64,000 nucleotides of DNA from Acidobacteriota bacterium (lineage in GTDB: Bacteria; Acidobacteriota; Terriglobia; Terriglobales; Acidobacteriaceae), in contig JABCZI010000007.1 in assembly GCA_013289765.1 (NCBI GenBank), positions 1 through 64,000 on the forward strand, given 5' to 3'. The notes under the pieces are model-generated. The model was not told the origin of the DNA and did no database searches. It worked only from the letters and a program-made list of their open reading frames with translations. The translations under genes were made by a program, and so were the position numbers. Positions 46,979 to 55,968 of this stretch are shown in pieces (position 1 is the first letter of the stretch; each line of letters begins with the position of its first letter).

Positions 46979-47335
46979 TTACGCCTTTGTAAATGCATTG
47001 TTACGGTCGCTCGAAGCTTCAGGTTGGTGCCGGAAAGTCCTTGCCATTGCCTGAACATACACACTCCCCCACAGAATGGCTGAATGGTCCTGGATTTTAT
47101 TGTGGTGACGATTCCAGAGGAGGCGCAAGTACGGCACGTTGAGCCACTCATTGGATTCAAACATCAACTCGTGCGCCCGTTCCAGCAAATCGCTCCTGAA
47201 CCATTCCACGGCGGGCTCGAAGTGATAGCCCGCGTCATCAGGACCGCGGTGCCAGAGCGAATCGGCCATCTTTTCGATGGATTGGCGGCGCACAGGTGCA
47301 CCGTTAAAATCAATAATTCCGCAGATCCCGCACAT
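46979..47335 (-). pseudogene. Asparagine synthetase with large in-frame internal deletion
   Basis: This 118-codon frame is intact but carries only the two ends of an asparagine synthetase. Residues 1-42 (MCGICGIIDFNG ... HRGPDDAGYHF) are the start of the glutaminase domain, including Cys2. From about residue 43 (VEWFRSDLLERAHELMF ... YLRLLWNRHHNKIQDHS ... LWGSVYVQ) it matches the last ~60 residues of such enzymes, as seen in the neighbours at 35884 and 45102 (for example VPWMRGGLRNWTEEIL and FWLKSDPHWHAWAKEVL). About 500 residues between them are absent, while the frame is retained. The junction lies near PAVEWF. It overlaps the glycosyltransferase stop upstream by 26 bases. It could still make a small protein; a new function is possible but unsupported. 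Confidence 0.8.
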
Positions 47336-48533
47336 AACTATCTCGCTTTACGCTGCTGTGGGCCGACGAATGCGCCCGCTCTGAATCCATCAGACCGCTG
47401 TACATCTCGCTGTAGCGGTTCACCATTCGCTCAATGCTGAATTGCGTTACGATACGCTCGCGGGCCCTTTTTCCAAGCGATTCTAGCCATTCGGGTGAGG
47501 CTGCGAGCTGCACGATAAACTCAGAAATCTGCTTCGCATCCCCTGATGGGACCAGCAATCCCGAAAGCTCATGTTCCACAACTTCCCGGTTTCCACCAAC
47601 CGCTGTGGCGATTGGTGTAATTCCGACAGCCATGGCCTCGAGCAGAGTGTTCGACATCCCTTCTGATACGGAGGGCAGTACGAAAAGGTCAAAGCTGTTG
47701 AGCCAATCGGCCACATTCTTCGATTCGCCGGTAAATACTGTCCTGCGCGCTAAATGAGGTGTGCGCGACAATTGATTCTCCAAAGCGGCTCGTTGTGGGC
47801 CCTCGCCAACAATCACAAGCTTCAAATCCACGCCCTTCCTGAGAGCCACCTCGGCAGCGCGCAAGAGCGTAATGTGGTCTTTAACCGGATCGAGGCGTCC
47901 CACCGTTCCGACTACCATCGTGTGAGGGCCGGCTGCCAGCTTCGCTCGGACCTGGGAGCGCATCCGCGGATTCGGAGAGAATTGTCTGACATCCACCCCG
48001 TTTGGAATGACGTCAAAAAAGTCGGGTTTCATCCCGAGTTGCTCGCAGTAGAATTCCCGCAATTCTTCGGAAACGCAGAAGACTCGGTCAGCACAGGCGT
48101 AGGAAATTCTTCGGAATATACGCCTTCGCCGGGGCTGAGGTCCCATGGTTTGGAGATCGCGGCCATGCTCGCTATGCACGATGGCGCGGATTCCTGCAAG
48201 TTTTGCAGCTAGAGTAGCTTCGATGGTCGCCCAATTCCTGGAATGAATGATGTCCGGGCGCTCGCGGCGAAACAATCTCGTCAGTTGCGGAACCAAGAAC
48301 GCTGCCTTTTCCGCCGAGCGTTCGAGACAAATAGTGTGCGGCGGTTGCGAGACAGGAGCCGCCACCAATGTGCATACACTCTGCTGGAACCGAGTTGGAT
48401 CCAAGGCACAGATGAGCCTGCGCACAACCATTTCCGTACCACCGGTTGCCAACGTTCGTACAACGTGCATCACACGGATTGGTTTCGCCGCTCGGTGGTT
48501 CCCCGACGTCACTGATTTCTGAGACCAGTTCAC
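47310..48533 (-). CDS. XrtA-type GT4 glycosyltransferase (TIGR03088-like)
   Basis: The 407-residue protein is a GT4 enzyme. It starts with VMHVVRTLATGGTEMVVRRL, carries SRNWATIEATLAAKLAGIRAIVHSEHGRD (the signature text of the XrtA/PEP-CTERM-associated TIGR03088 group), and ends with the C-half motifs VIPNGVDVRQF, VGTVGRLDPVKDH, LPSVSEGMSNTLLEAMA (EX7E). It is likely to transfer one sugar during assembly of the EPS repeat on the inner face of the membrane. The start GTG at 48533 has a GGAGAG box about eight bases upstream. It overlaps the downstream asparagine-synthetase remnant by 26 bases and follows the other XrtA-type transferase by 79 bases. Family membership is assigned from the motif, not from a profile search. 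Confidence 0.88.
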   Translation of the reverse strand: MNWSQKSVTSGNHRAAKPIRVMHVVRTLATGGTEMVVRRLICALDPTRFQQSVCTLVAAPVSQPPHTICLERSAEKAAFLVPQLTRLFRRERPDIIHSRNWATIEATLAAKLAGIRAIVHSEHGRDLQTMGPQPRRRRIFRRISYACADRVFCVSEELREFYCEQLGMKPDFFDVIPNGVDVRQFSPNPRMRSQVRAKLAAGPHTMVVGTVGRLDPVKDHITLLRAAEVALRKGVDLKLVIVGEGPQRAALENQLSRTPHLARRTVFTGESKNVADWLNSFDLFVLPSVSEGMSNTLLEAMAVGITPIATAVGGNREVVEHELSGLLVPSGDAKQISEFIVQLAASPEWLESLGKRARERIVTQFSIERMVNRYSEMYSGLMDSERAHSSAHSSVKRDSYVRDLRNY

Positions 48534-48612
48534 TTAACAACTCTCCTGCCTACTCGTTTCCGAAGTACTCCGTAGGTGGACCACCCATCAGACAAGATGC
48601 AATAACGTGTGC

Positions 48613-49842
48613 CTATCTGATCTGTTGTATCTCTTGCTTCTTTTCTGCGCTTTCGGTCGGATCAGCTACGATCCGGTGCAGTTGTGAACGGAGGTCTAAG
48701 TGATCGATATAAGTTTTTAACGTTGTGCGGAGCTCTTGCGATGTAGTGTCGGATCTGTTTCTCAATAACCTGATCGTCGCCGCCGCAATTGCTTGGGGAG
48801 TATCAGCCACCGTTAGCAGATTACTGAGAGCCTGCGGCAGCGCTGCCGCAGCTGTACTACTGCTAACTACAGGGATACCGCTGGCGAGGGCCTCAAGAAT
48901 CTTGTTCTGAACGCCGCGCGCAATTCGCATCGGTGCGATCGCTGCCGCAGCTCCCCACAAGTAGGGCCTCATATCGGACACACTGCCCGTCACAAGCACG
49001 GCAGAGTCTGCCTGCAGAGCCAGAACCGAGCGGTGCGGATTTCTGCCCGCGATTACGAGGCGGGCCTCTGGTACTTCGCGCCGAATCAGGGGAAACACAT
49101 CCTTGCAAAAGAATTTCACCGCATCGATGTTCGGACGGTAATCCATGGATCCGGAAAAAACGAGATAGGGCTGCCAGGCTTGAATGGAATCCGGAATGGT
49201 GCCCCGAGCGGGGTTGTACGCATGCGCATCGAGAAAGTTCTGAAGCACCTCGATCCGGCCGGTGGGCGCCTTCGCTCTAAGCAGCTTCGCCTCTGCGGCG
49301 GTGCAGACCACTGTGGTTGAAAAATCTCGCACCAGGGACGATTCGTACATTCCCAAAAGATTAGCTTCTCGGCGCCACAACCAAGACCACGGCCATGAAC
49401 TGTTCTTTGCGTATTGCAGCCACTTGTCGGAATCTACGTCGACCAGATCGAGTATTCGGGGAATGTTCCCGGCGGCTTCTGCGTACTTCGCCATCGACGA
49501 ACTGAACACCACGATCCTATCGTAGAGTCCGGAACGCAAAGCCGAATCAATTTGCCTCGACATGCGAGGCGAACGGAAAAACGCAATCGTAAAAGGTTGC
49601 CCCCGCAACAACGCACTGAAAGATTGCACGCGGCTGCGGAAAAAGGAAAGTTCCTCCAGGTAGTAAGAATTGCAGTACTGACTCAACTCCTTAACGTGCT
49701 TCTTGTCCTCGGGGTCATCGTAGAAGCAAAATAAATCCACCGTGTGCTGTCGCGAAAGTTCGCGCAATTCCCAAAAAGCACGCAGCTTGTCGCCCTTATT
49801 TGGCGGATAGGGAACGCGGTGGGCAATGAAGAGGATTCGCAT
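48613..49842 (-). CDS. XrtA-type glycosyltransferase (TIGR03087-like)
   Basis: The 409-residue protein has the layout of the TIGR03087 sugar transferases: MRILFIAHRVPYPPNKGDKLRAF at the start, ILDLVDVDSDKW and WREANLLGMYESSLVRDF in the middle, then LVFSGSMDYRPNIDAVKFF and IAPMRIARGVQNKILEALASGIPVV near the C-terminus. These are GT4-like enzymes found almost only in loci with the XrtA exosortase. It should act on a lipid-linked EPS intermediate. The start is ATG 49842, with a weak ribosome site. It lies 37 bases downstream of the FemAB-like gene. Confidence 0.9.
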   Translation of the reverse strand: MRILFIAHRVPYPPNKGDKLRAFWELRELSRQHTVDLFCFYDDPEDKKHVKELSQYCNSYYLEELSFFRSRVQSFSALLRGQPFTIAFFRSPRMSRQIDSALRSGLYDRIVVFSSSMAKYAEAAGNIPRILDLVDVDSDKWLQYAKNSSWPWSWLWRREANLLGMYESSLVRDFSTTVVCTAAEAKLLRAKAPTGRIEVLQNFLDAHAYNPARGTIPDSIQAWQPYLVFSGSMDYRPNIDAVKFFCKDVFPLIRREVPEARLVIAGRNPHRSVLALQADSAVLVTGSVSDMRPYLWGAAAAIAPMRIARGVQNKILEALASGIPVVSSSTAAAALPQALSNLLTVADTPQAIAAATIRLLRNRSDTTSQELRTTLKTYIDHLDLRSQLHRIVADPTESAEKKQEIQQIR

Positions 49843-49879
49843 GACTGTCTAATTATTCCCGCGCGATTGCGGCAACCGT

Positions 49880-50920
49880 CTAAGGAAATAGGTGCACTAC
49901 TGCCGGGCCGATTACTTTGGTCAATTCGAACGGCATTGACTTCCAAAGTGAAATTGCTAACTTGAACTTTGGGTTGGCGGGAGAGAAGTTCGGCAGACTT
50001 TTCCTCCGCACCAATGCAAATTGATATGGGAGTGGACGCTCACGCATGTTCCATTGGGTCTTGAACGTGTACGAACCGGACCCAAGCTTGCTGCGCCCGA
50101 AATCAAAATGACGGATTCCCATTTCCAACGCCCGTTTCATTACTTCCCAGTACATGAAGTTGTTAGCTGCATACTGTCGTCCTTCGATCAGAGAGCCGCC
50201 GAAGTAGGGCAGTATCCAATCCTTGAATCGAAAGCTGAGCACGGAAGCAAGGGCCTTTCCCTCTCGCCAGACGGTCGTAATCTCGCATCGTTCGCCGAAC
50301 TCCTCGAGAAGGATTTGAAACAAACGTTTGGAAAAAACCGGAGTCCCTAAGTTGTGAAAACTGCGAGAGTAGACTTCGTAAAAGGTATCAATCGCTTGAT
50401 TGTCCACGATTGCCTGCATGCCGTTCTTTTGCGCCTTCCGAATCATGTACCGAGTATCTCTGGGAAAGATCCTTTGCAATTTCTCCGCAGATTCGGGTAA
50501 TTCCAAATCGAAAGTGACGTACAATTCTTTTGTCACAAAGCCTTCATCCGCGATAGGCCGCTGCTCTCGGAGTTCCAGGTACTGAACCTGCTCGTACTGT
50601 GCCATCTGGCGCGCGCTTTCGCGCAGAAGACTTTCCACCTCTGGATCGTCTGCGCACGGACCTCCATATACGGCATACGGAGTCGAGATCAAGCTTCGTC
50701 CCTGCAAGATGTTCCGTACCAGGAACAATGGCAGCACGCCGCGAATTTGTCCGTGTTCTTCGGCGAAAAGATATCGGGATTCGAATCCAAAACACTTTTC
50801 GACGACTCGCTTCCACCCACTCAAATGGAACATCGATCCCAACGGATGACGGAGGACATATTCGTCCCACTTGCTCGGATCTGTATCTCCATAAGTTCGT
50901 ATCGCAACTGCAGTACTCAT
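49880..50920 (-). CDS. FemAB-family XrtA/PEP-CTERM-associated protein
   Basis: The 346-residue protein belongs to the GNAT/FemAB group seen in XrtA-type EPS loci (TIGR03019-like). Visible features are HPLGSMFHLSGWKRVVEKCFGF at the N-terminus, STPYAVYGGPCADD, LELREQRP and, in the second half, YFGGSLIEGRQYAANNFMYWEVMKRALEMGIRHFDFGRSK. FemAB proteins add amino acids from aminoacyl-tRNA to peptidoglycan precursors. Here the acceptor is assumed to be an EPS sugar, which is inference. The start ATG 50920 is taken; a GTG four codons upstream is possible, and neither has a clear ribosome site. It sits ~200 bases after the kinase gene, with a hairpin between them, so it may begin a second transcriptional block. 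Confidence 0.87.
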   Translation of the reverse strand: MSTAVAIRTYGDTDPSKWDEYVLRHPLGSMFHLSGWKRVVEKCFGFESRYLFAEEHGQIRGVLPLFLVRNILQGRSLISTPYAVYGGPCADDPEVESLLRESARQMAQYEQVQYLELREQRPIADEGFVTKELYVTFDLELPESAEKLQRIFPRDTRYMIRKAQKNGMQAIVDNQAIDTFYEVYSRSFHNLGTPVFSKRLFQILLEEFGERCEITTVWREGKALASVLSFRFKDWILPYFGGSLIEGRQYAANNFMYWEVMKRALEMGIRHFDFGRSKLGSGSYTFKTQWNMRERPLPYQFALVRRKSLPNFSPANPKFKLAISLWKSMPFELTKVIGPAVVHLFP

Positions 50921-50980
50921 TATTGATTGCACGAGTCACCATTAAACAAATGTTGCAACTGCACTAAGAGGGAACTTTCC

Positions 50981-51015
50981 CCGCGAAAAATAGAGCTTAG
51001 CCTATTTGTCCGCGG
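50981..51015. other. Intercistronic hairpin
   Basis: CCGCG (50981-50985) pairs with CGCGG (51011-51015), and inside it AAATAG (50988-50993) pairs with CTATTT (51002-51007). There is no T run on the minus strand. It may terminate part of the upstream EPS transcripts or protect their ends. A second short GC hairpin lies at 51072-51088. Confidence 0.45.
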
Positions 51016-51129
51016 AGACAAGCGACGAGTGATTGATATAAGTTTCTGTTTGCCGCGCTAAGAATGAGGACCGCCGCCACCGGCGGCGAGCCTAATTCCG
51101 ATTGACCAATCTGGCCCGCGTGTGGTCTC

Positions 51130-51906
51130 CTACTTTCCGCGGGAATAAGGGTAATGGTCGAAATCAAGAGGTGGATCGCTATTGTTGACCACCAATCCCA
51201 ACAACTTGCCATTCATGCGGCTCGATACAAGCTCTAGCGCCTCCCACTTGGTCTTTCGCAGTTGAACTACCAGGAGTGCTGCGTCGCAACTTGCGAGCAA
51301 CAACTCAAAGTCGGCGATGGGGGCCGACACCGGAACCGAATCGACAATAATGAGACCAAATTCGCGCTTTGCCTGCTCAATAAATTCAAGCCATCGAGGT
51401 CCCTCCAATATCGTAGGGAGGCTCTCCTCTTTCGCGCCTCCGGCGGCAACAATGGATAGATGACGTAAGCTTGTAGATCTTAGACACGCATCGAACGAAG
51501 CGCACCCCTGCAAGAACTCGCTCAAACCTAATTTCCCTTGCAAGCTCAGGAGACGCGTGATGCCTTGCATTCGGAGGTCACCATCGACCAACAGTACCCG
51601 GTCTCGCGCCAAGCTTGCCAGACTTACCGCCAGGTTCATGCAGATCAGACTCTTGCCCTCTTGCTTCTGCGCGCTAGTAACCAGAACTGAGCAAAATCCG
51701 GACTTCGCTCGAGCGTTAAGCAGGCGAGTCCTAAGAATGCTAAAGCTCTCAGCCACGTCTTTGTGCTCGGAGTCAATAATTAATGGGTATTGGGCGTGCG
51801 CGCTCAACTCAACCACATCCTCATCATGTAACTGCGAAGGCACAGGTAGATTGTCCACGTTTACTGGAATTCGTTCTTCTTTGTGTAACTCGGGAGACAT
51901 TTTCAT
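51130..51906 (-). CDS. CpsD/CapB-type tyrosine-protein kinase
   Basis: The 258-residue cytoplasmic protein is a bacterial tyrosine kinase of the P-loop type. It has Walker A in TSAQKQEGKSLICMNLAVSLA (about 78-98), Walker A' VLLVDGDLRMQ and Walker B GLIIVDSVPVSAPIADF. In this family the kinase works with the Wzz-like partner and autophosphorylates a C-terminal tyrosine cluster. Here the tail is short (FDHYPYSRGK) with only two Tyr, so autophosphorylation capacity may be reduced. The gene lies 34 bases downstream of the GNVR/Wzz gene, which is the natural partner. The start is ATG 51906 (or 51900). Together they would set EPS chain length and the polymerisation/export cycle. Confidence 0.9.
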   Translation of the reverse strand: MKMSPELHKEERIPVNVDNLPVPSQLHDEDVVELSAHAQYPLIIDSEHKDVAESFSILRTRLLNARAKSGFCSVLVTSAQKQEGKSLICMNLAVSLASLARDRVLLVDGDLRMQGITRLLSLQGKLGLSEFLQGCASFDACLRSTSLRHLSIVAAGGAKEESLPTILEGPRWLEFIEQAKREFGLIIVDSVPVSAPIADFELLLASCDAALLVVQLRKTKWEALELVSSRMNGKLLGLVVNNSDPPLDFDHYPYSRGK

Positions 51907-51940
51907 CTGTTTTCTTCTCGTTGAGCCCCCGACCGCCTTC

Positions 51941-53506
51941 TCATCGCAAAGCCTTCAATAACAGGCCGCTATAAGCAAATGCCAGAACGGAATTCACGGC
52001 GAAGGCAAGGGCCGACAGAGCCCAGTCCCATCGATGCTCCCGCTTGGTTGCACGCCATGGAATTTCCCCGAAAATTGGAGCCTTAAGCCGCTCAGCGAGT
52101 TCACGCTGTGTCTTGATAGTTCGGTCGACAACCTCGAGGATGAACACAAGCACAAGCGCCAAGATGAATCCGGCACCTAACCCTAAGGCGTCAAGCAACG
52201 GCCGATTGGGCGAGGATGGATGCGCCGGAGTTTGGGCTGGTTCCAAAACAATGAAACGCTCCCCCTTCTGACGCGTCTCCACATCTGAAGACATATCTGC
52301 AGAAAACTTGTGATCCTCAAGACGCTTGAAATGATCCGCAGCGTAGTTGTAGTCGTTGGTTGCAGTCGTAAGCTCCTGTTCTGCTCCGGGAGCTTTTTCC
52401 AGGACCGCCTCATGGTATGTAATCTGATCTTTCAGCTTTGTCTGGCGGGCCCGGCGTTCCTGAATCTCGTTATCAATCTGAGCAATCTGACTTTCAATCA
52501 CCGGATTATGATGTTTGCGATTGGTGTTGGATAAAGGCTTGACCGTTGCGCCGGTGGCGCTCTGCTGCTTAATCTGTTTCTGCAGTTGTTCGATGTCTGC
52601 CGCTTTGGCGACAACATCTGGATAACTTGGACCATATCGCGCGCGAAGCTGGTCCATTTCCTGCTCTGAGCGCTCGAGCTGTTCGTCCAGTTCGGCGCTG
52701 GCACCCGAGCCGCTGTCGAGATTCGAAATGCTGGGCGTGTCCGCCAAAATAGATTCCAAATATACTTTCTGCTGCTGTGCAGCACCGACCGCATCAATTT
52801 CCGACCGCATCTCGATCTGCAAGGAGGTGAGCGCCTGAGCGTGCCAAGCCTGGGATTCTGGAAGCTCGGCGAAGTACTGGGCCTTTAGTCGAGCTAGTTT
52901 TTGACCTTTCTGATCTAAATCCTGTTTTGCCGTTTCCAATTCGTGATCAAAAAAATCGACCGTTCCCAAGACCTGCTGCTCCCTTACCTTCATGTTTTGT
53001 TCGATGAACAGAGACGCCAAGCGATCCGCAACTCGAGCTGCCACCGCCGGACTATGAGAGGTATACGAGATCTCGAATGCCCGCAAATCTTTACCTGGCG
53101 CGGCAAGAGCCGCAGCATTAACGATCACGTCCTTCCTCATTCGTGTGACAATTTCCGCGCGGCTCAAGGTTTGTTTCAATTCTTCGTAAAGATGCAACTC
53201 GTCGACGACCTGGCTCAGGCGTGTTGTGGATAGAATCTGTTCTTGCAATAACGATAATCGCTCGGTGGCATCAATCGTGGCCGTTGATTTTACGTAGCTG
53301 TCGGGTACTTTGCCCGGGTCGACCATGATCGTGGTCTTGGCCTCGTAGAGACTGGGAGCCCGATAGGCGGCGAAGGACACTACACATGCCACAGTTAAGG
53401 TGACAAAGACGATCAGCCACTTACGGCTCCAAAGCAACTTCCGGTAGTCGCGGAGAGAGTAAAATTCAAGACCGGAAATTCGAACGCCGGCGGTTTCTTT
53501 GTTCAT
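51941..53506 (-). CDS. Wzz/GNVR-type EPS chain-length determinant
   Basis: The 521-residue inner-membrane protein has a first span at about 29-48 (KWLIVFVTLTVACVVSFAAY), a long periplasmic coiled coil (about 60-420, with LSLLQEQILSTTRLSQVVDELHLYEEL and QLQKQIKQQ), then a second span near 430-452 (LGLGAGFILALVLVFILEVVD) and a short cytoplasmic tail. A third hydrophobic stretch (about 491-516, WALSALAFAVNSVLAFAYSGLL) ends the chain. This is the polysaccharide co-polymerase class that controls chain length and links to the tyrosine kinase next door. It is similar to GumC/Wzz proteins of XrtA-type loci. The extra C-terminal hydrophobic segment is seen in some members. Confidence 0.92.
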   Translation of the reverse strand: MNKETAGVRISGLEFYSLRDYRKLLWSRKWLIVFVTLTVACVVSFAAYRAPSLYEAKTTIMVDPGKVPDSYVKSTATIDATERLSLLQEQILSTTRLSQVVDELHLYEELKQTLSRAEIVTRMRKDVIVNAAALAAPGKDLRAFEISYTSHSPAVAARVADRLASLFIEQNMKVREQQVLGTVDFFDHELETAKQDLDQKGQKLARLKAQYFAELPESQAWHAQALTSLQIEMRSEIDAVGAAQQQKVYLESILADTPSISNLDSGSGASAELDEQLERSEQEMDQLRARYGPSYPDVVAKAADIEQLQKQIKQQSATGATVKPLSNTNRKHHNPVIESQIAQIDNEIQERRARQTKLKDQITYHEAVLEKAPGAEQELTTATNDYNYAADHFKRLEDHKFSADMSSDVETRQKGERFIVLEPAQTPAHPSSPNRPLLDALGLGAGFILALVLVFILEVVDRTIKTQRELAERLKAPIFGEIPWRATKREHRWDWALSALAFAVNSVLAFAYSGLLLKALR

Positions 53507-53595
53507 CTTCGTTATACCTGTGTCATGCAGCGGAGTCTATAAGCTGCACCATGCTAGGCGTCTTTCATTACGGGAGCGTTAACTTTGAATTTAGT

Positions 53596-55968
53596 TTAGT
53601 TTTTCAGCGAGACCAACATCTTCTTCGCATCCGCCGCATAAGACGAATTCGGCTCCAAGGTCAATGCCGACTCCAAATATTGCCGTGCTTCCGCCGTTTT
53701 ACCCGCCCGAAAATAAGCCAGTCCGAGGTGATAGGTGTACTCGGCATTCTTCGGTCCTTTGGCAACACTTCCTTTCAACACCTGAATTGCATTTTCTGGA
53801 GTGTTTTTTCGAAGATAGATCCAGCCCAGAGTGTCGGATATCTCAGGATCCTCCGGCATGGCTTGAGTGGCCTCCTGCGCTAAGCGCAGAGCGATGTCGA
53901 TGTTCCCACCGTGCTCGGCATAGTCCCAAGCCAGGTTATTCTTCGCCAGCGCATTTTCGGGTTCGATTTCCAGCACCTTGCCGTACGCTTGCTCGGCATC
54001 GTCCCATTCGTCACGCTGGTCTCTCAGTTGGCCCACGTGCATGTACGCTGACACGGACTTCGGCGATCGTTGGACTGTGTTCTTGAAGGCATCCAAGGCT
54101 TCATCGTATTTCCCTTCCCGCGACAACGCTTCGCCCAGGCCTTGCCATTCTGCCGCCGATTGCGGATCGATTGCGATTGCTCGCCGGAAAAATGTTTCAG
54201 CGAGGTCGTATCGCTTGGCCACATTCATCAGGCTTCCAGCCGCGGCGTAACCTTCAGTCCACTTGGGGTTCTCTCGCAAACGCGTATTTACCAGAGAAAG
54301 GGCAGCGTCGACTTTGTTCTCATCGATGTACGTAAGTCCCAGCATGTAGAAGGTCTCGCGAGAGGAGGGCTGCGCCTTGTCAGCTTGACGCAAAAACGTG
54401 CGCGCTTGTTCGTACTTCCTCTGATTAAGACTCACCCACCCTAAGGCACGATAAGTAGCTGCGCGCGCCGATGGTTCTGTGAACACGTTGAGCAGTGGCA
54501 GCAGGTCTTTCTCGGCGCGCGCTCCTTCGCCATGTTGTGCCAGAATCATTGATTGCATGAGATAGGGATCAATCGTGCCCGGTTTTGCCGCAAGCACTTT
54601 GTCCAGATCTGATAGTGACTCCTTTACTTCCCCCGCATCTAACTCAATGCCCGCTAAGAGCGTCCTCGCTTCGCCGAAATCCTGTTGTAACTCCAGCGCA
54701 CCGCGCAATTCGGCTTCAGCCAGCTTGATCTCACCCTTTTGAAGAAGCGCTGTCGCCAGGTAGTAACGAGGAGGCGCGAGACTTGGCTGGGCGCGAGTGG
54801 CATGTCGCAAGTCTGCGACTGCCTCGTCATAGCGCGTCTGCTGAATCCGCAACTGGCCGCGCAGAACCAGAGCCTCTACAAAATCAGGTTGCGTAGCTAA
54901 GATTTGGTTCAGCAAACCCTCCGCTTCAGTCTGCCGATCCGTCGCTAAGTAAAGAGAAGCCAATGCGCTGCGATTAAACGAATCGTCCTTATGCTTCGCA
55001 AGAATCTCGGAATACTCCTTTTCCGCAAGATCAAATCTCTTGGTGGATACGTAGAAGTTAGCCAGCGCTGCACGCTGCTGGGGATCAGTTTCTCCAATCG
55101 TCGCGAGTGTTTTGAAGGCAGACTCAGCCTCGGGAACGCGCTTTTCCTGCCAAAAGAATGCTGCCAACACGTAGTGCGCACTGACACTCGTGGGGTTTTT
55201 GGAGACACACTCTCGAATGACGCTCTCCGCTTCTGCGTCTCTATGTTGCTGTAGCAGCAAGACCGTAAAAGCCGCTACCGCCGCTACCTGGGAAGGGTTG
55301 TATTCGATCGCTTGGCGAAAGCTATGCTCGCTGGCTGCGAGGTCCTTCGCTTGAAACTGTAATCCTGCTTGGAGTAACCAGGCATCTGCGTTCGAGGGTC
55401 GGAGCTTCAAGACTTCTTGGGCGTCAGCCCTGGCCTCACCGCCTTGGCCCAGCCCCGCATGGCTTTTCGCGAGCACCAGCAAGGCCGCGGGATCGTCCGG
55501 ATGGCGCGACAATACTTCGTCGGCTTGCGTCTTAGCGTCGACGTAATTTCGCGCGAGAAGGAAAATGTCCGCCAGTGCCAGCCGCGCCTCGGAATTGGAT
55601 CCGTCGAGCTCAACTGCGGCTGTCATTTGTCTCGTCCCGTTCAAATACTCTCCGGCGTTAATGTAAAGCTGTCCCAGTTCGTAGTGTGCAGCGGCCATCG
55701 ACGGATCGGCCTGAAGCGCCCGGCGGTATTCGATAATGGCTTCCGGGGTTTTTCCGTGCTTTACATCCTCCCGTGCGGCCGCCAGTTGCTGCTGCGCTTT
55801 TTGAGCGGGAGTGACTTGGTTGCAAGCTGAGATGACGGCCAATGCCAACAGACATACCAGACCTGTCAAAATTCTGCGCCCAGGCAAAGATATTCTGTGC
55901 ATTCCATATCGCTGATCGCGCGAACAAGACGCGTTTTGTACGTAGCTCAAGAGCTGTTCCTTCGTCAT
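53596..55968 (-). CDS. prsT: PrsT-like TPR lipoprotein of XrtA-type EPS locus
   Basis: The 790-residue protein has a lipobox (LALAVISAC) near residue 48, so it is probably lipid-anchored. About 20 tandem TPRs fill the rest (for example AIIEYRRALQADPSMAAAHYELGQLYINAGEY, AEQAYGKVLEIEPENALAKNNLAWDYAEHG). The protein matches the TIGR02917-type TPR lipoproteins of XrtA/PEP-CTERM EPS loci. TPRs should scaffold the periplasmic EPS machine between Wzz and Wza. The start ATG 55968 overlaps the upstream stop as ATGA (55965), which supports it, although it leaves a ~35-residue stretch before the hydrophobic segment; an ATG at 55902 would give a normal signal length but has only a weak ribosome site. Confidence 0.88.
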   Translation of the reverse strand: MTKEQLLSYVQNASCSRDQRYGMHRISLPGRRILTGLVCLLALAVISACNQVTPAQKAQQQLAAAREDVKHGKTPEAIIEYRRALQADPSMAAAHYELGQLYINAGEYLNGTRQMTAAVELDGSNSEARLALADIFLLARNYVDAKTQADEVLSRHPDDPAALLVLAKSHAGLGQGGEARADAQEVLKLRPSNADAWLLQAGLQFQAKDLAASEHSFRQAIEYNPSQVAAVAAFTVLLLQQHRDAEAESVIRECVSKNPTSVSAHYVLAAFFWQEKRVPEAESAFKTLATIGETDPQQRAALANFYVSTKRFDLAEKEYSEILAKHKDDSFNRSALASLYLATDRQTEAEGLLNQILATQPDFVEALVLRGQLRIQQTRYDEAVADLRHATRAQPSLAPPRYYLATALLQKGEIKLAEAELRGALELQQDFGEARTLLAGIELDAGEVKESLSDLDKVLAAKPGTIDPYLMQSMILAQHGEGARAEKDLLPLLNVFTEPSARAATYRALGWVSLNQRKYEQARTFLRQADKAQPSSRETFYMLGLTYIDENKVDAALSLVNTRLRENPKWTEGYAAAGSLMNVAKRYDLAETFFRRAIAIDPQSAAEWQGLGEALSREGKYDEALDAFKNTVQRSPKSVSAYMHVGQLRDQRDEWDDAEQAYGKVLEIEPENALAKNNLAWDYAEHGGNIDIALRLAQEATQAMPEDPEISDTLGWIYLRKNTPENAIQVLKGSVAKGPKNAEYTYHLGLAYFRAGKTAEARQYLESALTLEPNSSYAADAKKMLVSLKN

